Assembly: GCF_028416575.1 (NCBI RefSeq)
Contig: NZ_JAMQKB010000009.1
Coordinates: 61,954 to 125,953, forward strand
Length of the DNA: 64,000 nucleotides
Direction of reading: 5' to 3'
Source of the DNA: Terrihalobacillus insolitus
Lineage (GTDB): Bacteria; Bacillota; Bacilli; Bacillales; Amphibacillaceae
Shown: positions 55,682 through 64,000 of the stretch, piece by piece
How positions within the stretch are numbered: the first letter of the stretch is position 1
Layout of the letters: each line of letters starts with the position of its first letter
The notes under the pieces: generated by a model
Seen by the model: the letters and a program-made list of their open reading frames with translations, nothing else
What the model was told of the DNA's origin: nothing
The model's database searches: none
Position numbers and translations under genes: made by a program

Positions 55682-56182
55682 GTGGAGTCCATCATATTAG
55701 TTGGGTTTATGGGAAGTGGGAAAACAATTGTTTCTGCAGTATTGGGAGAGAAGTTGTCGTGTCCTGTTATTGATACCGATGTTGCTATAGAAGAAAAACA
55801 TAAGAAAAAAATACCCGCTATTTTTCAAATGGAAGGGGAAAAGGTGTTTCGTACATATGAATCGGATATCCTTTTTAATCTGCCTAAAGAAGATGCCATC
55901 ATTGCTACTGGAGGCGGAATAGTGAAGTCGGAGCAGAATAGAGTTTGGTTGAGAAAACATGGAACCGTAGTTCATTTGCACACATCTTGGGAAGAAACAG
56001 TTAAGCGGCTAGCAAGTGATACAGATAGACCGTTGTGGAACAATGAAATGGATCAAAAGTGTGCATTGTATAAGGAAAGACAACCTTTGTATGAGGAAGT
56101 TTCTGATTTTACCGTTACAACGAATGGTAAAACACCGGAATCCATTGCAAAGGAAATAATTGCTCTTATAAAAATTGATTAA
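55682..56182 (+). CDS. aroK: Shikimate kinase
   Basis: 166 residues. It phosphorylates shikimate on the path to aromatic amino acids. Walker A is GFMGSGKT at about 8-15; the shikimate-binding DTD is at about 32-34 (VIDTDVAIEE); ATGGGIV is at about 76-82; and DRPLW is at about 117. The GTG at 55682 has GGAGGAG upstream; the longer open frame from 55586 overlaps the comGA promoter region and is unlikely. Divergent from comGA. Confidence 0.93.
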   Translation: MESIILVGFMGSGKTIVSAVLGEKLSCPVIDTDVAIEEKHKKKIPAIFQMEGEKVFRTYESDILFNLPKEDAIIATGGGIVKSEQNRVWLRKHGTVVHLHTSWEETVKRLASDTDRPLWNNEMDQKCALYKERQPLYEEVSDFTVTTNGKTPESIAKEIIALIKID

Positions 56183-56226
56183 TTGGACATCCTAAATCCT
56201 ATAAACGGGTATAGTGGGGTGAGATG

Positions 56227-56403
56227 ATGTCTGGAAATGATTATGTGAAATTCATGACACAAGAGATCGTGAAATATATGGAGCTTCCACAGGATGAGCG
56301 AAGAAAACGTAAAAAAAGCAAAAAAAAACAATCGTCATTTTCTAGTAAATGGTTTGGATTATTACCATTTGCTTTCAAGCTTTTGGTAAAGAAGAAAAAG
56401 TAG
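56227..56403 (+). CDS. yqzE: YqzE family small protein
   Basis: 58 residues. It begins SGNDYVKFMTQEIVKYME, passes through a very basic stretch (RRKRKKSKKK), and ends with SSKWFGLLPFAFKLL, the YqzE pattern (YVKYLTQ at the start, YRWFG-IP-ALKL at the end). In B. subtilis yqzE also lies near comGG. The RBS GGGGTGA is close to the ATG. Function unknown. Confidence 0.85.
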   Translation: MSGNDYVKFMTQEIVKYMELPQDERRKRKKSKKKQSSFSSKWFGLLPFAFKLLVKKKK

Positions 56404-56441
56404 CGGGAAAAGATTCTAACTTATTTCCTGCTACTTTTTTT
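56399..56441. terminator. Bidirectional terminator between yqzE and yqhG
   Basis: A 12-bp stem AGTAGCGGGAAA/TTTCCTGCTACT with one G-U pair, then seven T; it includes the yqzE stop. Confidence 0.85.
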
Positions 56442-56457
56442 GGATGCATAACATTTT

Positions 56458-57279
56458 TTAGGTAATCATTTTCATGGAGGATGCTTGTGACAGATAGAAT
56501 ATGCCCCCATTCACCACATCTAGTGCAATTTCGGGTTTAAATCGATCCTCTATATCTTTAAGTTCTTGTTCCATAATGGCTTTCGTAGATTCTTTTTCTT
56601 CTTCATCTAGTTCTTGTCCATTTTCATAAAAATGTTTTAACAGTACTTTTTCCTCCTCCATACGTTCAATTGATTCCTTTGCCCAAGTATGTTCCTGCTG
56701 CAAAATCCATTTCTCAATTTGCTGGACAATTCGCTGATACCCACTTTTTAATCGAATAATAGGTGTAATCGTATAACAAAAATCAGAAATGGACGATTGA
56801 AAGGAGCGAGAATGTAATGAATCCATCATTCCTGTAACCATCGTCCCATTAATTAAATGAAGGCCAACGGATAGCATTTCATTTTTTTTTTGCTTTCCTT
56901 TATAGCTAATTTTAATGTTCGTGACAAGCCATGGGACTAAAGCTGTTTTTTGATTGGTTGAAACTCTTTCAAATTGTTTCGTGTATTTCCCTTGGGTCGT
57001 TAATGTTTTAAATATTTGATGTAGGCGAGGGCTTCCAAAGTGTACCCATTCTCCCTCCTCATCCTTTCGATCAGGATTCGTAATAAAGGTGACTTGCATC
57101 GGTTCACCAGGATAGCCAAGTTTTTTCACATATTGCCAATAAAATGGGCGATTCATTAACGCTTCATCCATTTTGTCTGTAAGCTGCACTTTCATTCGCC
57201 CATTTTCATTTTCAATAATCTCACATTGGTTCGTAACAAAATAATTTACAAGAAAATCATGAAGATTCTCGAGTTCCAT
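56458..57279 (-). CDS. yqhG: YqhG family protein
   Basis: 273 residues. It begins LHDFLVNYFVTNQCEI and carries PFYWQYVKKLGYPGEP. Family and position beside the SNF2 helicase gene yqhH match B. subtilis yqhG. The start overlaps the helicase gene by 23 bases, with GGAGGAATTA as RBS, so the two are translated together and may act together. Function unknown. Confidence 0.88.
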   Translation of the reverse strand: MELENLHDFLVNYFVTNQCEIIENENGRMKVQLTDKMDEALMNRPFYWQYVKKLGYPGEPMQVTFITNPDRKDEEGEWVHFGSPRLHQIFKTLTTQGKYTKQFERVSTNQKTALVPWLVTNIKISYKGKQKKNEMLSVGLHLINGTMVTGMMDSLHSRSFQSSISDFCYTITPIIRLKSGYQRIVQQIEKWILQQEHTWAKESIERMEEEKVLLKHFYENGQELDEEEKESTKAIMEQELKDIEDRFKPEIALDVVNGGIFYLSQASSMKMIT

Positions 57280-58939
57280 TTAATTCCTCCTCTATTAAAC
57301 GTTCCTGAGTGAACGAGATAACGGATGATAAATTGTCCAACTTAATTTTAGCTTCTCCGTCTGTTTCTGATTCCGAAAATATTCTATTCATTTCTTTTTC
57401 CATGTCTTTAATATTTAACTCAGCTAATATGGAATCAAGATTTCCGACTACTTTTTCAAATAACTGTATCTTTTCATATAGTAGTGTTAACACATGTTCT
57501 TCCATTGTATTCCGAATCGCGAGGTTATAAATATGAACATCCTCTTGTTGTCCAAACCGGTGGATCCTGCCTATCCGTTGTTCCAACCGCATTGGATTCC
57601 AAGGTAGATCATAATTGATCATGTTGTTGCAGAATTGAAGGTTAATCCCTTCGCCACCAGCTTCTGTCGCGATTAGTACTTGGGCATGATTTTGAAAAAG
57701 TTGACGCATCCAATCCTTTTTGCTCCTTTTAAAACCTCCTCGAAATGGTACAGATGAGATCCCGTGCTGTTGTAATAGCCATTGAAGATAGAGCTGCGAC
57801 GCCCGATATTCAGTAAAAACAATAAACTTTTGATTGGGTTTTTGTTGAATTAATTGCACCATTTTTTGTGCCTTTGCATGGTGTGGAAGCTGACCGATTT
57901 GTTGGATTAGGGATTCGTATTCTTCCTGTTGTGCACCGATTAACCCTTTATTTATCATTTTTTGGATAGACAAATAACAGGCCTCGCGTGAAGAACAAAG
58001 CTCACGGGTTAATGTAATTGCAGAAAAACTAGAACCCTTTTCCGCATTTCTAGTAATAGTAGTTAATTGATCGTATGCCTGTTGCTCTTCGTCGGAAAAA
58101 TCAACCCATACCGTTTCGACGTGACGTTTCGTCCAGTCAACACCTGTGTCTCCTCTGCGGTTTCGAACCATAACCTTTTGAATGAGCTGTTTCAAATAAT
58201 CGTCGTTAAATAATCTTTTTCGATCACGCCCAAACCTGTTCGTAAAGTCTTCATAATTTCCTAGATGACCAGGCTTTAAGATGGAAACCAAATTAAAAAT
58301 GTCACTTAATCGATTCTGCACTGGAGTTGCAGTAAGTAATAAACAATATTTCTTTTTTAATGATCGAACAAATTCGTAATTTTTCGTTTTACTGTTTTTT
58401 AATTTGTGGGCTTCGTCGATTAAAATAAAATCATAGTTTATTTCCTGGATGATTTCTCGATGTTGAGGCCTTTTTGCTGTATCTATCGAGGTAACAATGA
58501 TGTCGTATTGTTCCCAAGCATATTTTTTTCGTTGAGATGCAGCAGGTATATAAAATTTTTGATTCAGTTCGGTTACCCATTGATTTACTAAGGAAGCAGG
58601 AACAAGTATTAAAGCTTTTTTAACTAAACCACGTATCATGTATTCTTTTAAAACAAGTCCCGCTTCAATCGTTTTACCTAAACCTACTTCATCCGCTAGA
58701 ATTCCCCTTCCGTTCATTTCTTCGACAACTTGTTGGGCACAATCAAGTTGATGGGGAAGAAACTCCATATGTGGAAGGTGTTTTGGTGCTGTTAATCCTT
58801 TGAATTCGGATGTCAGTGTCGCTTTGGAAGAATGATAGGACATGTTAAAAATATCCCAAGAGCAGAATTCACCAGCTTGTTCGATACGGGATTCTAGTTC
58901 ATCGATAAAAGTTTGGTCTTTTTTTATCTCTATGTTCAT
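57257..58939 (-). CDS. yqhH: SNF2/RapA-type helicase YqhH
   Basis: 560 residues. Walker A GLGKTIEAG is at about 81-89 (after ILADEV), Walker B DEAH at about 174-177, TATPVQNR at about 203-210, and the C-terminal helicase motifs EAGGEGINLQFCNNMINYDLPW and QRIGRIHRFGQ at about 420-462. It resembles the SNF2 core of RapA without the accessory domains. Its RNA or DNA target is not known. RBS AGGAGGGG. The overlapping yqhG may be an accessory subunit. Confidence 0.92.
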   Translation of the reverse strand: MNIEIKKDQTFIDELESRIEQAGEFCSWDIFNMSYHSSKATLTSEFKGLTAPKHLPHMEFLPHQLDCAQQVVEEMNGRGILADEVGLGKTIEAGLVLKEYMIRGLVKKALILVPASLVNQWVTELNQKFYIPAASQRKKYAWEQYDIIVTSIDTAKRPQHREIIQEINYDFILIDEAHKLKNSKTKNYEFVRSLKKKYCLLLTATPVQNRLSDIFNLVSILKPGHLGNYEDFTNRFGRDRKRLFNDDYLKQLIQKVMVRNRRGDTGVDWTKRHVETVWVDFSDEEQQAYDQLTTITRNAEKGSSFSAITLTRELCSSREACYLSIQKMINKGLIGAQQEEYESLIQQIGQLPHHAKAQKMVQLIQQKPNQKFIVFTEYRASQLYLQWLLQQHGISSVPFRGGFKRSKKDWMRQLFQNHAQVLIATEAGGEGINLQFCNNMINYDLPWNPMRLEQRIGRIHRFGQQEDVHIYNLAIRNTMEEHVLTLLYEKIQLFEKVVGNLDSILAELNIKDMEKEMNRIFSESETDGEAKIKLDNLSSVISFTQERLIEEELNGTRESS

Positions 58940-58961
58940 TTTTCGCCCCTCCTATTGTCTA

Positions 58962-58982
58962 AAAACTTTTAGAACACGCACT
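58962..58982. repeat. Repeat right-end remnant, copy F
   Basis: Ends TTTTAGAACACGCACT, matching the right end of copies A and B (TTTTTGAACACGCACT) at all but one position. The left end is absent. It lies between yqhH and the glycine operon promoter. Confidence 0.5.
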
Positions 58983-59028
58983 TTTTAAAAGAATAATTCA
59001 TTATCTTTCCCACAGAGAAGAAAGGCTG

Positions 59029-59037
59029 TGATATAAT
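59029..59037 (+). promoter_or_regulatory. Extended -10 promoter of the gcv operon
   Basis: TGATATAAT (59029-59037) has a perfect -10 with upstream TG; the -35 region is poor. Start near 59044, about 75 bases before the riboswitch. Confidence 0.6.
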
Positions 59038-59118
59038 GTTTTTGAATTTAAATTTTGTCGATAAATCTTCGTGAACATACGTGAAATCTAGTATGCCCAT
59101 TTTATAAAAAAATAACAA

Positions 59119-59312
59119 CAGCGAATGAGTATAAGGGGAGAGACTACCTATGGTAGCGCCGAAGGAGCAAGCATGACAGTTGCGAATCTCTCAGGCAAAA
59201 AGACCCTTGTAGGACGCAACCTCTGGAGAGCGTTTACGAACCTTCGTAGACCACCTAAGATGCAAGCACGGCAGACAGTATTCCAATACCGTGTGAAACT
59301 TTCTGGTGAAAA
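59119..59312 (+). ncRNA. Tandem glycine riboswitch (gcvT leader)
   Basis: Aptamer 1 runs from about 59133 to 59235, with the conserved GCGCCGAAGGAGCAA and GAATCTCTCAGGCAAA blocks and the closing CTCTGGAGAG. Aptamer 2 runs from about 59228 to 59318, with ACCACC, GCAAGCACGG and CTTTCTGGTGAAAAGGACAGAG. The leader AGCGAATGAG before aptamer 1 can form the kink-turn that links the two. In B. subtilis glycine binding turns on the glycine cleavage operon. The downstream genes agree. Confidence 0.96.
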
Positions 59313-59358
59313 GGACAGAGATCCCACTATGAATTAGTGGGATCTCTGTCTTTCTTTA
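59313..59358 (+). terminator. Riboswitch-controlled terminator
   Basis: A perfect long stem (ACAGAGATCCCACTA with complement), a 5-base loop and CTTTCTTT tail. The left arm overlaps the end of aptamer 2 (GGACAGAG), which gives the switch. Confidence 0.85.
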
Positions 59359-59414
59359 TGCTTTAAAGACCCCATAAGTGATGTGCTTAAAAAAAATGAA
59401 AAGGAGCTGAATGT

Positions 59415-60518
59415 ATGAAAGAACTAAAGCAAACGCCATTATTCCCAGAGTACAAGAAGCTAGGGGGAAAAATAGTTGATTTTGGTGGTTGGGCACTTCC
59501 TGTTCAATTTACAGGAATTAAAGAGGAACATAATGCAACCAGAACAGCCGCTGGACTGTTTGATGTCTCCCACATGGGGGAAATAATGGTTGAAGGATTG
59601 AACAGTTTGGAATTTCTGCAAATCATGCTGACGAATGATGTAGCAAAACTGACACCGAATCGGGCACAATACACCATGATGTGCTATGAGAATGGTGGTA
59701 CAGTGGATGATCTAATCGTTTATATGTTAGCTGAAAACAAATATATGCTGGTTGTGAATGCTGCTAATACACAAAAGGATTTTGATTGGCTAATAGCGCA
59801 TCAAATAGATGGAGTGGAAATTTCTGATCGATCGGAGGATTTTGTCCAACTAGCTCTACAGGGACCAAAGGCGGAAAAAATTCTTCAAAAAATAACATCC
59901 TATGATTTAGCATCCATTACGTTTTTCCGACTTGCATCTTCTGTGACATTTACTGGTATTCAGAATGAAGCGATCGTTGCTAGAACGGGTTACACGGGAG
60001 AAGACGGCTTTGAAATATATATTTCAGCGGATGATGGAAGAAAACTATGGAATACGCTTTTGGATGTAGGCGAAGCCGATGGACTTGTACCAGTTGGTTT
60101 AGGTGCTAGAGATACTTTAAGATTTGAAGCAAACCTAGCATTGTATGGACAGGAATTGACTGCTGATATTACGCCAATAGAAGCGGGTCTATCGTTTGCC
60201 GTAAAAACGAATAAGCAAGCTGATTTCATCGGAAAAGAAGTGTTAAAAAAGCAGAAGGAAGAAGGACCAAAGCGTAAATTAGTCGGTATCGAGATGATCG
60301 AAAAAGGGATACCGAGACACGGGTATGAAGTGCTTGTTGCTGACGAAGTGATCGGAGTCGTTACTTCTGGAACACAATCCCCAACATTGGGTAAAAATAT
60401 CGGCCTTGCTCTTGTTTCGTCTGACTACACGACAATTGGAACAGAACTTTTTGTACAGATTAGAAAAAAGCGCGTAAAAGCAAAGATCGTATCGACACCA
60501 TTTTATAAACGTTCATAA
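59415..60518 (+). CDS. gcvT: Glycine cleavage T protein (aminomethyltransferase)
   Basis: 367 residues. GcvT transfers the methylene group to THF and releases ammonia. The start [26 protein letters not shown] and the THF-binding [11 protein letters not shown] (about 48-58) fit the family; [12 protein letters not shown] is at about 195-206. RBS AAAAGGAG. First gene of the riboswitch-controlled operon. Confidence 0.97.
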   Translation: MKELKQTPLFPEYKKLGGKIVDFGGWALPVQFTGIKEEHNATRTAAGLFDVSHMGEIMVEGLNSLEFLQIMLTNDVAKLTPNRAQYTMMCYENGGTVDDLIVYMLAENKYMLVVNAANTQKDFDWLIAHQIDGVEISDRSEDFVQLALQGPKAEKILQKITSYDLASITFFRLASSVTFTGIQNEAIVARTGYTGEDGFEIYISADDGRKLWNTLLDVGEADGLVPVGLGARDTLRFEANLALYGQELTADITPIEAGLSFAVKTNKQADFIGKEVLKKQKEEGPKRKLVGIEMIEKGIPRHGYEVLVADEVIGVVTSGTQSPTLGKNIGLALVSSDYTTIGTELFVQIRKKRVKAKIVSTPFYKRS

Positions 60519-60535
60519 ATGAAGGGGGAGAGCAA

Positions 60536-61885
60536 ATGGAATTTCGTTATTTGCCAATGACCACAGCAGATAAAAAAGAAATGTTAGAAACGATTGGGGT
60601 TCCATCCACAGAGGAATTGTTTTCAGATATTCCTAAGCAAGTTCGGTTAAAAAGGGAGCTTCAATTAAAAGAACCAACAAGTGAAGCAGAATTGTTAAAG
60701 GAAATGAAAGCTCTCGCAAATAAAAATGTAAATATAAAGTCACATCCATCTTTTTTAGGAGCAGGCGTTTATGATCATTACATTCCATCTATTGTGGATC
60801 ATATTATTTCTAGGTCAGAATTTTATACAGCCTATACACCATATCAGCCAGAAATTTCCCAAGGAGAGCTACAAGCTATTTTTGAGTTTCAAACGATGAT
60901 TTGTGAACTAACTGGTATGGATGTGGCAAATTCCTCTATGTATGATGGGGCAACTGCACTAGCGGAAGCAGCAAACTTAAGTGCGGCTCAAACAAAACGA
61001 AAAAAAGTGATTGTTTCGAAAGCAGTCCATCCTGAGTCGATTGAGGTTATTCGTACGTATACAAAAGGACAACATATTGAAATTGTAGAAGTCGACCACC
61101 ACGATGGAATTACAGATATGAAACAATTAGAACAAGCACTTGACAGCGATACGGCTAGCGTTATTCTTCAATATCCTAATTTTTTTGGGCAAATAGAACC
61201 TTTGTCTGAAGTCCAAACACTCTTAGAAAATCACCCGAAAACGATGATGATCGTATCTTCTAATCCATTAGCACTTGGCTTTTTAACCCCCCCTGGTGAA
61301 TTTGGAGCAGATATTGTGGTAGGTGATAATCAGGTTTTTGGTATTCCAGCCCAATTCGGTGGGCCGCATTGTGGTTATTTTGCGACATCGAAAAAGTTAA
61401 TGAGAAAAGTTCCTGGTAGATTGGTTGGACAAACGAAAGACGAAAATGGCAAGCGTGGTTTTGTATTAACCTTGCAGGCGCGGGAACAGCATATTCGAAG
61501 AGATAAGGCAACATCTAATATTTGCTCTAACCAAGCGTTAAATGCTTTAGCTTCATCGGTAGCAATGAGCTCGTTAGGTAAGCAAGGTTTAAAGAAAATG
61601 GCATGGTTAAACATGCAAAAAGCTCGTTATGCGAAGGCTCAGTTTCAAGCAAACGGATTTAGTAGTCCTTTTACTGGCTCTTTCTTTAATGAATTCGTTA
61701 TAAATGTACCGATAACCGTTAAAGAGCTAAATGAACAGTTGCTTGAGCGTGGATTTATTGGTGGATTTAATCTAGAACAAGTAGATCCAACTAGAAAAGG
61801 TGAGATGTTAATCGCAGTAACAGAACTACGCACGAAAGAGGAAATCGATATGTTCGTGCAAGAAGTGAGGGATATTTGTGGATAA
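60536..61885 (+). CDS. gcvPA: Glycine dehydrogenase (decarboxylating) subunit 1
   Basis: 449 residues. This is the non-catalytic half of the split P protein, which decarboxylates glycine. Family blocks are [13 protein letters not shown] (about 78-90), [14 protein letters not shown] and VSKAVHPES. It lacks the PLP lysine, which is in GcvPB. RBS GGGGGAG. It overlaps gcvPB by 8 bases. Confidence 0.96.
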   Translation: MEFRYLPMTTADKKEMLETIGVPSTEELFSDIPKQVRLKRELQLKEPTSEAELLKEMKALANKNVNIKSHPSFLGAGVYDHYIPSIVDHIISRSEFYTAYTPYQPEISQGELQAIFEFQTMICELTGMDVANSSMYDGATALAEAANLSAAQTKRKKVIVSKAVHPESIEVIRTYTKGQHIEIVEVDHHDGITDMKQLEQALDSDTASVILQYPNFFGQIEPLSEVQTLLENHPKTMMIVSSNPLALGFLTPPGEFGADIVVGDNQVFGIPAQFGGPHCGYFATSKKLMRKVPGRLVGQTKDENGKRGFVLTLQAREQHIRRDKATSNICSNQALNALASSVAMSSLGKQGLKKMAWLNMQKARYAKAQFQANGFSSPFTGSFFNEFVINVPITVKELNEQLLERGFIGGFNLEQVDPTRKGEMLIAVTELRTKEEIDMFVQEVRDICG

Positions 61886-63338
61886 TCAGGACTTTCCATT
61901 AATTTTTGAACGAAGTAAACCAGGTCGCTCCAGTTATAGTCTACCTGAACTAGATGTCCCAGAGACAGATATTACGGCTGTCCTTGACGACAAATATATT
62001 CGAAAAACGGAACCAGCATTACCTGAGGTAAGTGAGCTTGAAATTATACGTCATTATACAGGCCTTTCTAGAAGAAATTATGGAGTGGATCAAGGATTTT
62101 ATCCACTTGGCTCTTGTACAATGAAATATAATCCGAAAATAAATGAAGATGTGGCTCGATTAGACGGATTCAGTCACATTCATCCATACCAAGATCAGAA
62201 TACGGTTCAAGGTGCGCTTGAGATGATGTACGATTTACAAACATCGCTAGCAGAAATAACTGGAATGGATGAGGTTTCCCTTCAGCCTGCAGCAGGTGCT
62301 CACGGGGAATGGACTGGATTGATGATGATTCGCGCCTTTCACGAAGCAAACAATGACTATAATCGAACAAAAGTAATCGTACCTGATTCCGCTCACGGAA
62401 CAAATCCTGCTTCTGCTACTGTAGCTGGTTTTGAAGCTGTGACCGTTAAGTCGAACGAACGAGGACTAGTCGATCTTGAAGATTTAAAGCGAGTTGTTGG
62501 GAATGACACAGCCGCACTTATGTTAACCAATCCGAATACATTAGGTCTATTTGAAGAAGAAATCTTAGAGATGGCAAAAATCGTTCATGAGGCTGGTGGA
62601 AGACTTTACTATGATGGGGCAAATTTAAACGCAATTATGGGCTATACACGTCCTGGAGATATGGGATTTGATGTTGTGCACTTAAACCTTCATAAAACAT
62701 TCACTGGCCCACATGGCGGAGGTGGACCAGGTTCTGGACCTGTTGGGGTATCAAAAGAACTAGCCAAGTTTTTACCTAAGCCTGTGCTGACCAAAAATGA
62801 AGAAAACCAATACTTTTTTGATCATGAGCGCCCAGATTCTATTGGCCGAGTGAAACCGTACTATGGTAACTTTGGTATTAACCTTAGAGCATATACGTAC
62901 ATTCGGACTATGGGTGGGGAAGGTCTGAAAAAAGTGAGCGAATACGCAGTTCTCAATGCAAATTATATGATGCGAAGGCTTGAGGGCGAATATAGCTTAC
63001 CATTCCCACAGCATTGTAAACATGAATTTGTTCTTTCTGGAAAAGGTCAAAAGAAATTAGGTGTTCGAACACTTGATATTGCGAAACGCTTGTTGGATTT
63101 CGGATATCACCCACCGACGATTTATTTTCCATTAAATGTGGAAGAAGCACTTATGGTGGAACCAACGGAGACGGAATCAAAGGAAACATTAGACGGTTTT
63201 ATTGACACAATGCTTCAGATATCAGATGAGGCAAAAGAAAACCCTGAAATTGTACAGGAAGCACCACACACTACCGTTGTAAAACGTATGGATGAAGCAA
63301 CAGCCGCAAGAAAACCAGTGTTACGATACGAACCATAA
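61878..63338 (+). CDS. gcvPB: Glycine dehydrogenase (decarboxylating) subunit 2
   Basis: 486 residues. The catalytic half of the P protein; the PLP lysine is K273 in [17 protein letters not shown]. Other family blocks are [14 protein letters not shown] (about 78-91) and [14 protein letters not shown] start with GTGAGG upstream, overlapping gcvPA by 8 bases, which makes the two halves in equal amounts. The H protein (gcvH) and L protein are not in the window. Confidence 0.97.
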   Translation: MDNQDFPLIFERSKPGRSSYSLPELDVPETDITAVLDDKYIRKTEPALPEVSELEIIRHYTGLSRRNYGVDQGFYPLGSCTMKYNPKINEDVARLDGFSHIHPYQDQNTVQGALEMMYDLQTSLAEITGMDEVSLQPAAGAHGEWTGLMMIRAFHEANNDYNRTKVIVPDSAHGTNPASATVAGFEAVTVKSNERGLVDLEDLKRVVGNDTAALMLTNPNTLGLFEEEILEMAKIVHEAGGRLYYDGANLNAIMGYTRPGDMGFDVVHLNLHKTFTGPHGGGGPGSGPVGVSKELAKFLPKPVLTKNEENQYFFDHERPDSIGRVKPYYGNFGINLRAYTYIRTMGGEGLKKVSEYAVLNANYMMRRLEGEYSLPFPQHCKHEFVLSGKGQKKLGVRTLDIAKRLLDFGYHPPTIYFPLNVEEALMVEPTETESKETLDGFIDTMLQISDEAKENPEIVQEAPHTTVVKRMDEATAARKPVLRYEP

Positions 63339-63341
63339 CAA

Positions 63342-63386
63342 AGAAAGAAACCTTTTCTTTTTAACGAGAAAAGGTTTCTTTTTTTC
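63342..63386. terminator. Bidirectional terminator between gcvPB and yqhL
   Basis: A 14-bp stem AAGAAACCTTTTCT and complement with a 9-base loop and T7; flanked by convergent genes. Confidence 0.87.
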
Positions 63387-63391
63387 GTGTC

Positions 63392-63769
63392 TTATGATTT
63401 TTTAATTTTTCCGCCCCATTTTTTGAAGCCGCCTTTTAATTGATTTAAATCGCTGTAGCCTTTTTTGTGAAGCAGTAAGGCAGCTCTAGCCGTTCTTGCC
63501 CCGTTTTGACAGTACAAGTAAACGGGTTGATCCTTTCTGATTTCCACAAGACGCTGGCGCATCTGAGAGAGTGGAATATTTCTTGCTCCGAGAATGTGCC
63601 CACCCTTGAATTCATTTGGCTCTCTCACGTCAATTAACTGGGCTTTACGATAACCTTGGCGAAATGTATCTTCGTCCAATGTTTTTAAAATGCGTCTCTG
63701 TTTCATGTATCTATATACACTAAAAAGTATCAATCCGACCAAAACAGCTAATAGAATTCCGAGTTCCAT
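63392..63769 (-). CDS. yqhL: Membrane-anchored rhodanese-like protein YqhL
   Basis: 125 residues. An N-terminal membrane segment (about 3-19) and a single rhodanese domain with the active Cys87 in LYCQNGARTARAA. Such proteins carry sulfane sulfur, but the substrate is unknown. The position after gcvPB matches B. subtilis yqhL. ATG start with GGGGGAAATCACG upstream. Confidence 0.9.
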   Translation of the reverse strand: MELGILLAVLVGLILFSVYRYMKQRRILKTLDEDTFRQGYRKAQLIDVREPNEFKGGHILGARNIPLSQMRQRLVEIRKDQPVYLYCQNGARTARAALLLHKKGYSDLNQLKGGFKKWGGKIKKS

Positions 63770-63849
63770 CGTGATTTCCCCCTACTCAAACGAAATGCTT
63801 ACTTTATCTATTATATTTATCTTAGCCTGTTTTTTCAAAGATTTTTTTT

Positions 63850-64000
63850 AGAGGTTGTTCAAAACCCCCATGACTTATCAGCCACCACGAAGAATGAAAA
63901 TGTATATAGTGGGGGTATAGCGTTTATTTCTAAGTAATCCTGTTAACTATGATAAAGCAGGTCTGAGATCGTGACTTTTTTAGTGGTAAAAACCCTGAGT
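63850..64000. other. Possible left end of the dispersed repeat, copy E; otherwise gene-free
   Basis: AGAGGTTGTTCAAAA at 63850-63864 matches the left end of copy C. What follows (CCCCCATGACTTATCAGCC) does not match copies A or B, and no right end is seen before the window ends. A CCCCCA/TGGGGG-type pairing with TAGTGGGGGTATAG near 63910 is possible. No reading frame in the final 230 bases looks like a gene. Confidence 0.4.

Noticed and set aside
59125..59337. Open frame of 70 codons across the gcv leader
   Set aside because: It lies inside the tandem glycine riboswitch and its terminator; the conserved RNA blocks explain the sequence.

Overview
This is chromosomal core DNA from a low-GC, endospore-forming Bacillaceae bacterium. 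The evidence is a gene order close to the Bacillus subtilis yqfA-to-yqhL segment, sporulation genes (yqfC, yqfD, a spoVAF-like gene), a complete comG competence operon, AG-rich ribosome binding sites, frequent TTG/GTG starts, and T-box and glycine riboswitches. The family is secure. The genus is not; protein and repeat style suggest an Oceanobacillus/Virgibacillus-like halotolerant lineage, which is inference.

Layout. 1-8.5 kb: 3' part of floA, an unnamed membrane protein, yqfC-yqfD-phoH, then pgpH-ybeY-dgkA, era and yqzL. 8.5-20.2 kb: recO; T-box-controlled glyQS; ccpN and the PPDK regulator yqfL; dnaG-rpoD behind a sigma-H-type promoter; cccA; trmK and yqfO. 20.3-27.3 kb: ispH (-), cshB, nfo, yqfT (-), yqfX, ispG (-), yqfZ (-), a decayed nfeD fragment and a short DUF1189 gene (-). 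27.5-31 kb: a Na+/phosphate symporter, a palindromic repeat, six tRNA genes (Asn, Met, His, Ile2, Ser, Phe) behind tandem promoters, and sodA. 31-41 kb: MFS transporter yqgE, PBP2A, the pstS-C-A-B-B-phoU operon behind a four-repeat PhoP box, yqzC and yqzD (-). 41-51.6 kb: rpmG (L33), yqgN, a small membrane protein, rhomboid gluP, an unknown anchored protein (-), spoVAF-like gene, yqgQ-glcK, an LtaS-type synthase behind a sigma-M-type promoter, yqgW (-), yqgX, yqgY (-), tRNA-Gln (-). 51.7-64 kb: comGA-GG (-), aroK, yqzE, yqhG and yqhH (-), then the glycine riboswitch with gcvT-gcvPA-gcvPB, and yqhL (-).

Themes. Glycine is sensed twice by different RNA devices: uncharged tRNA-Gly by the T-box before glyQS, and free glycine by the tandem riboswitch before the cleavage operon. 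Phosphate uptake is encoded twice: the PhoP-controlled ABC system with PhoU, and a Na+ symporter with its own PhoU-like tail. Both iron-sulfur enzymes of the MEP isoprenoid pathway (IspG, IspH) lie within 6 kb. The replication/transcription genes dnaG and rpoD share one transcript.

I found no CRISPR array, transposase, prophage, toxin-antitoxin, biosynthetic cluster or defence island, and no clear undescribed multigene system. The least explained items are a dispersed palindromic element (at least three copies plus remnants), the nfeD remnant, a pair of stem-loops near 50.0 kb that resemble an IS605-type end, and two proteins of unknown function (675-1214 and 44039-44908).
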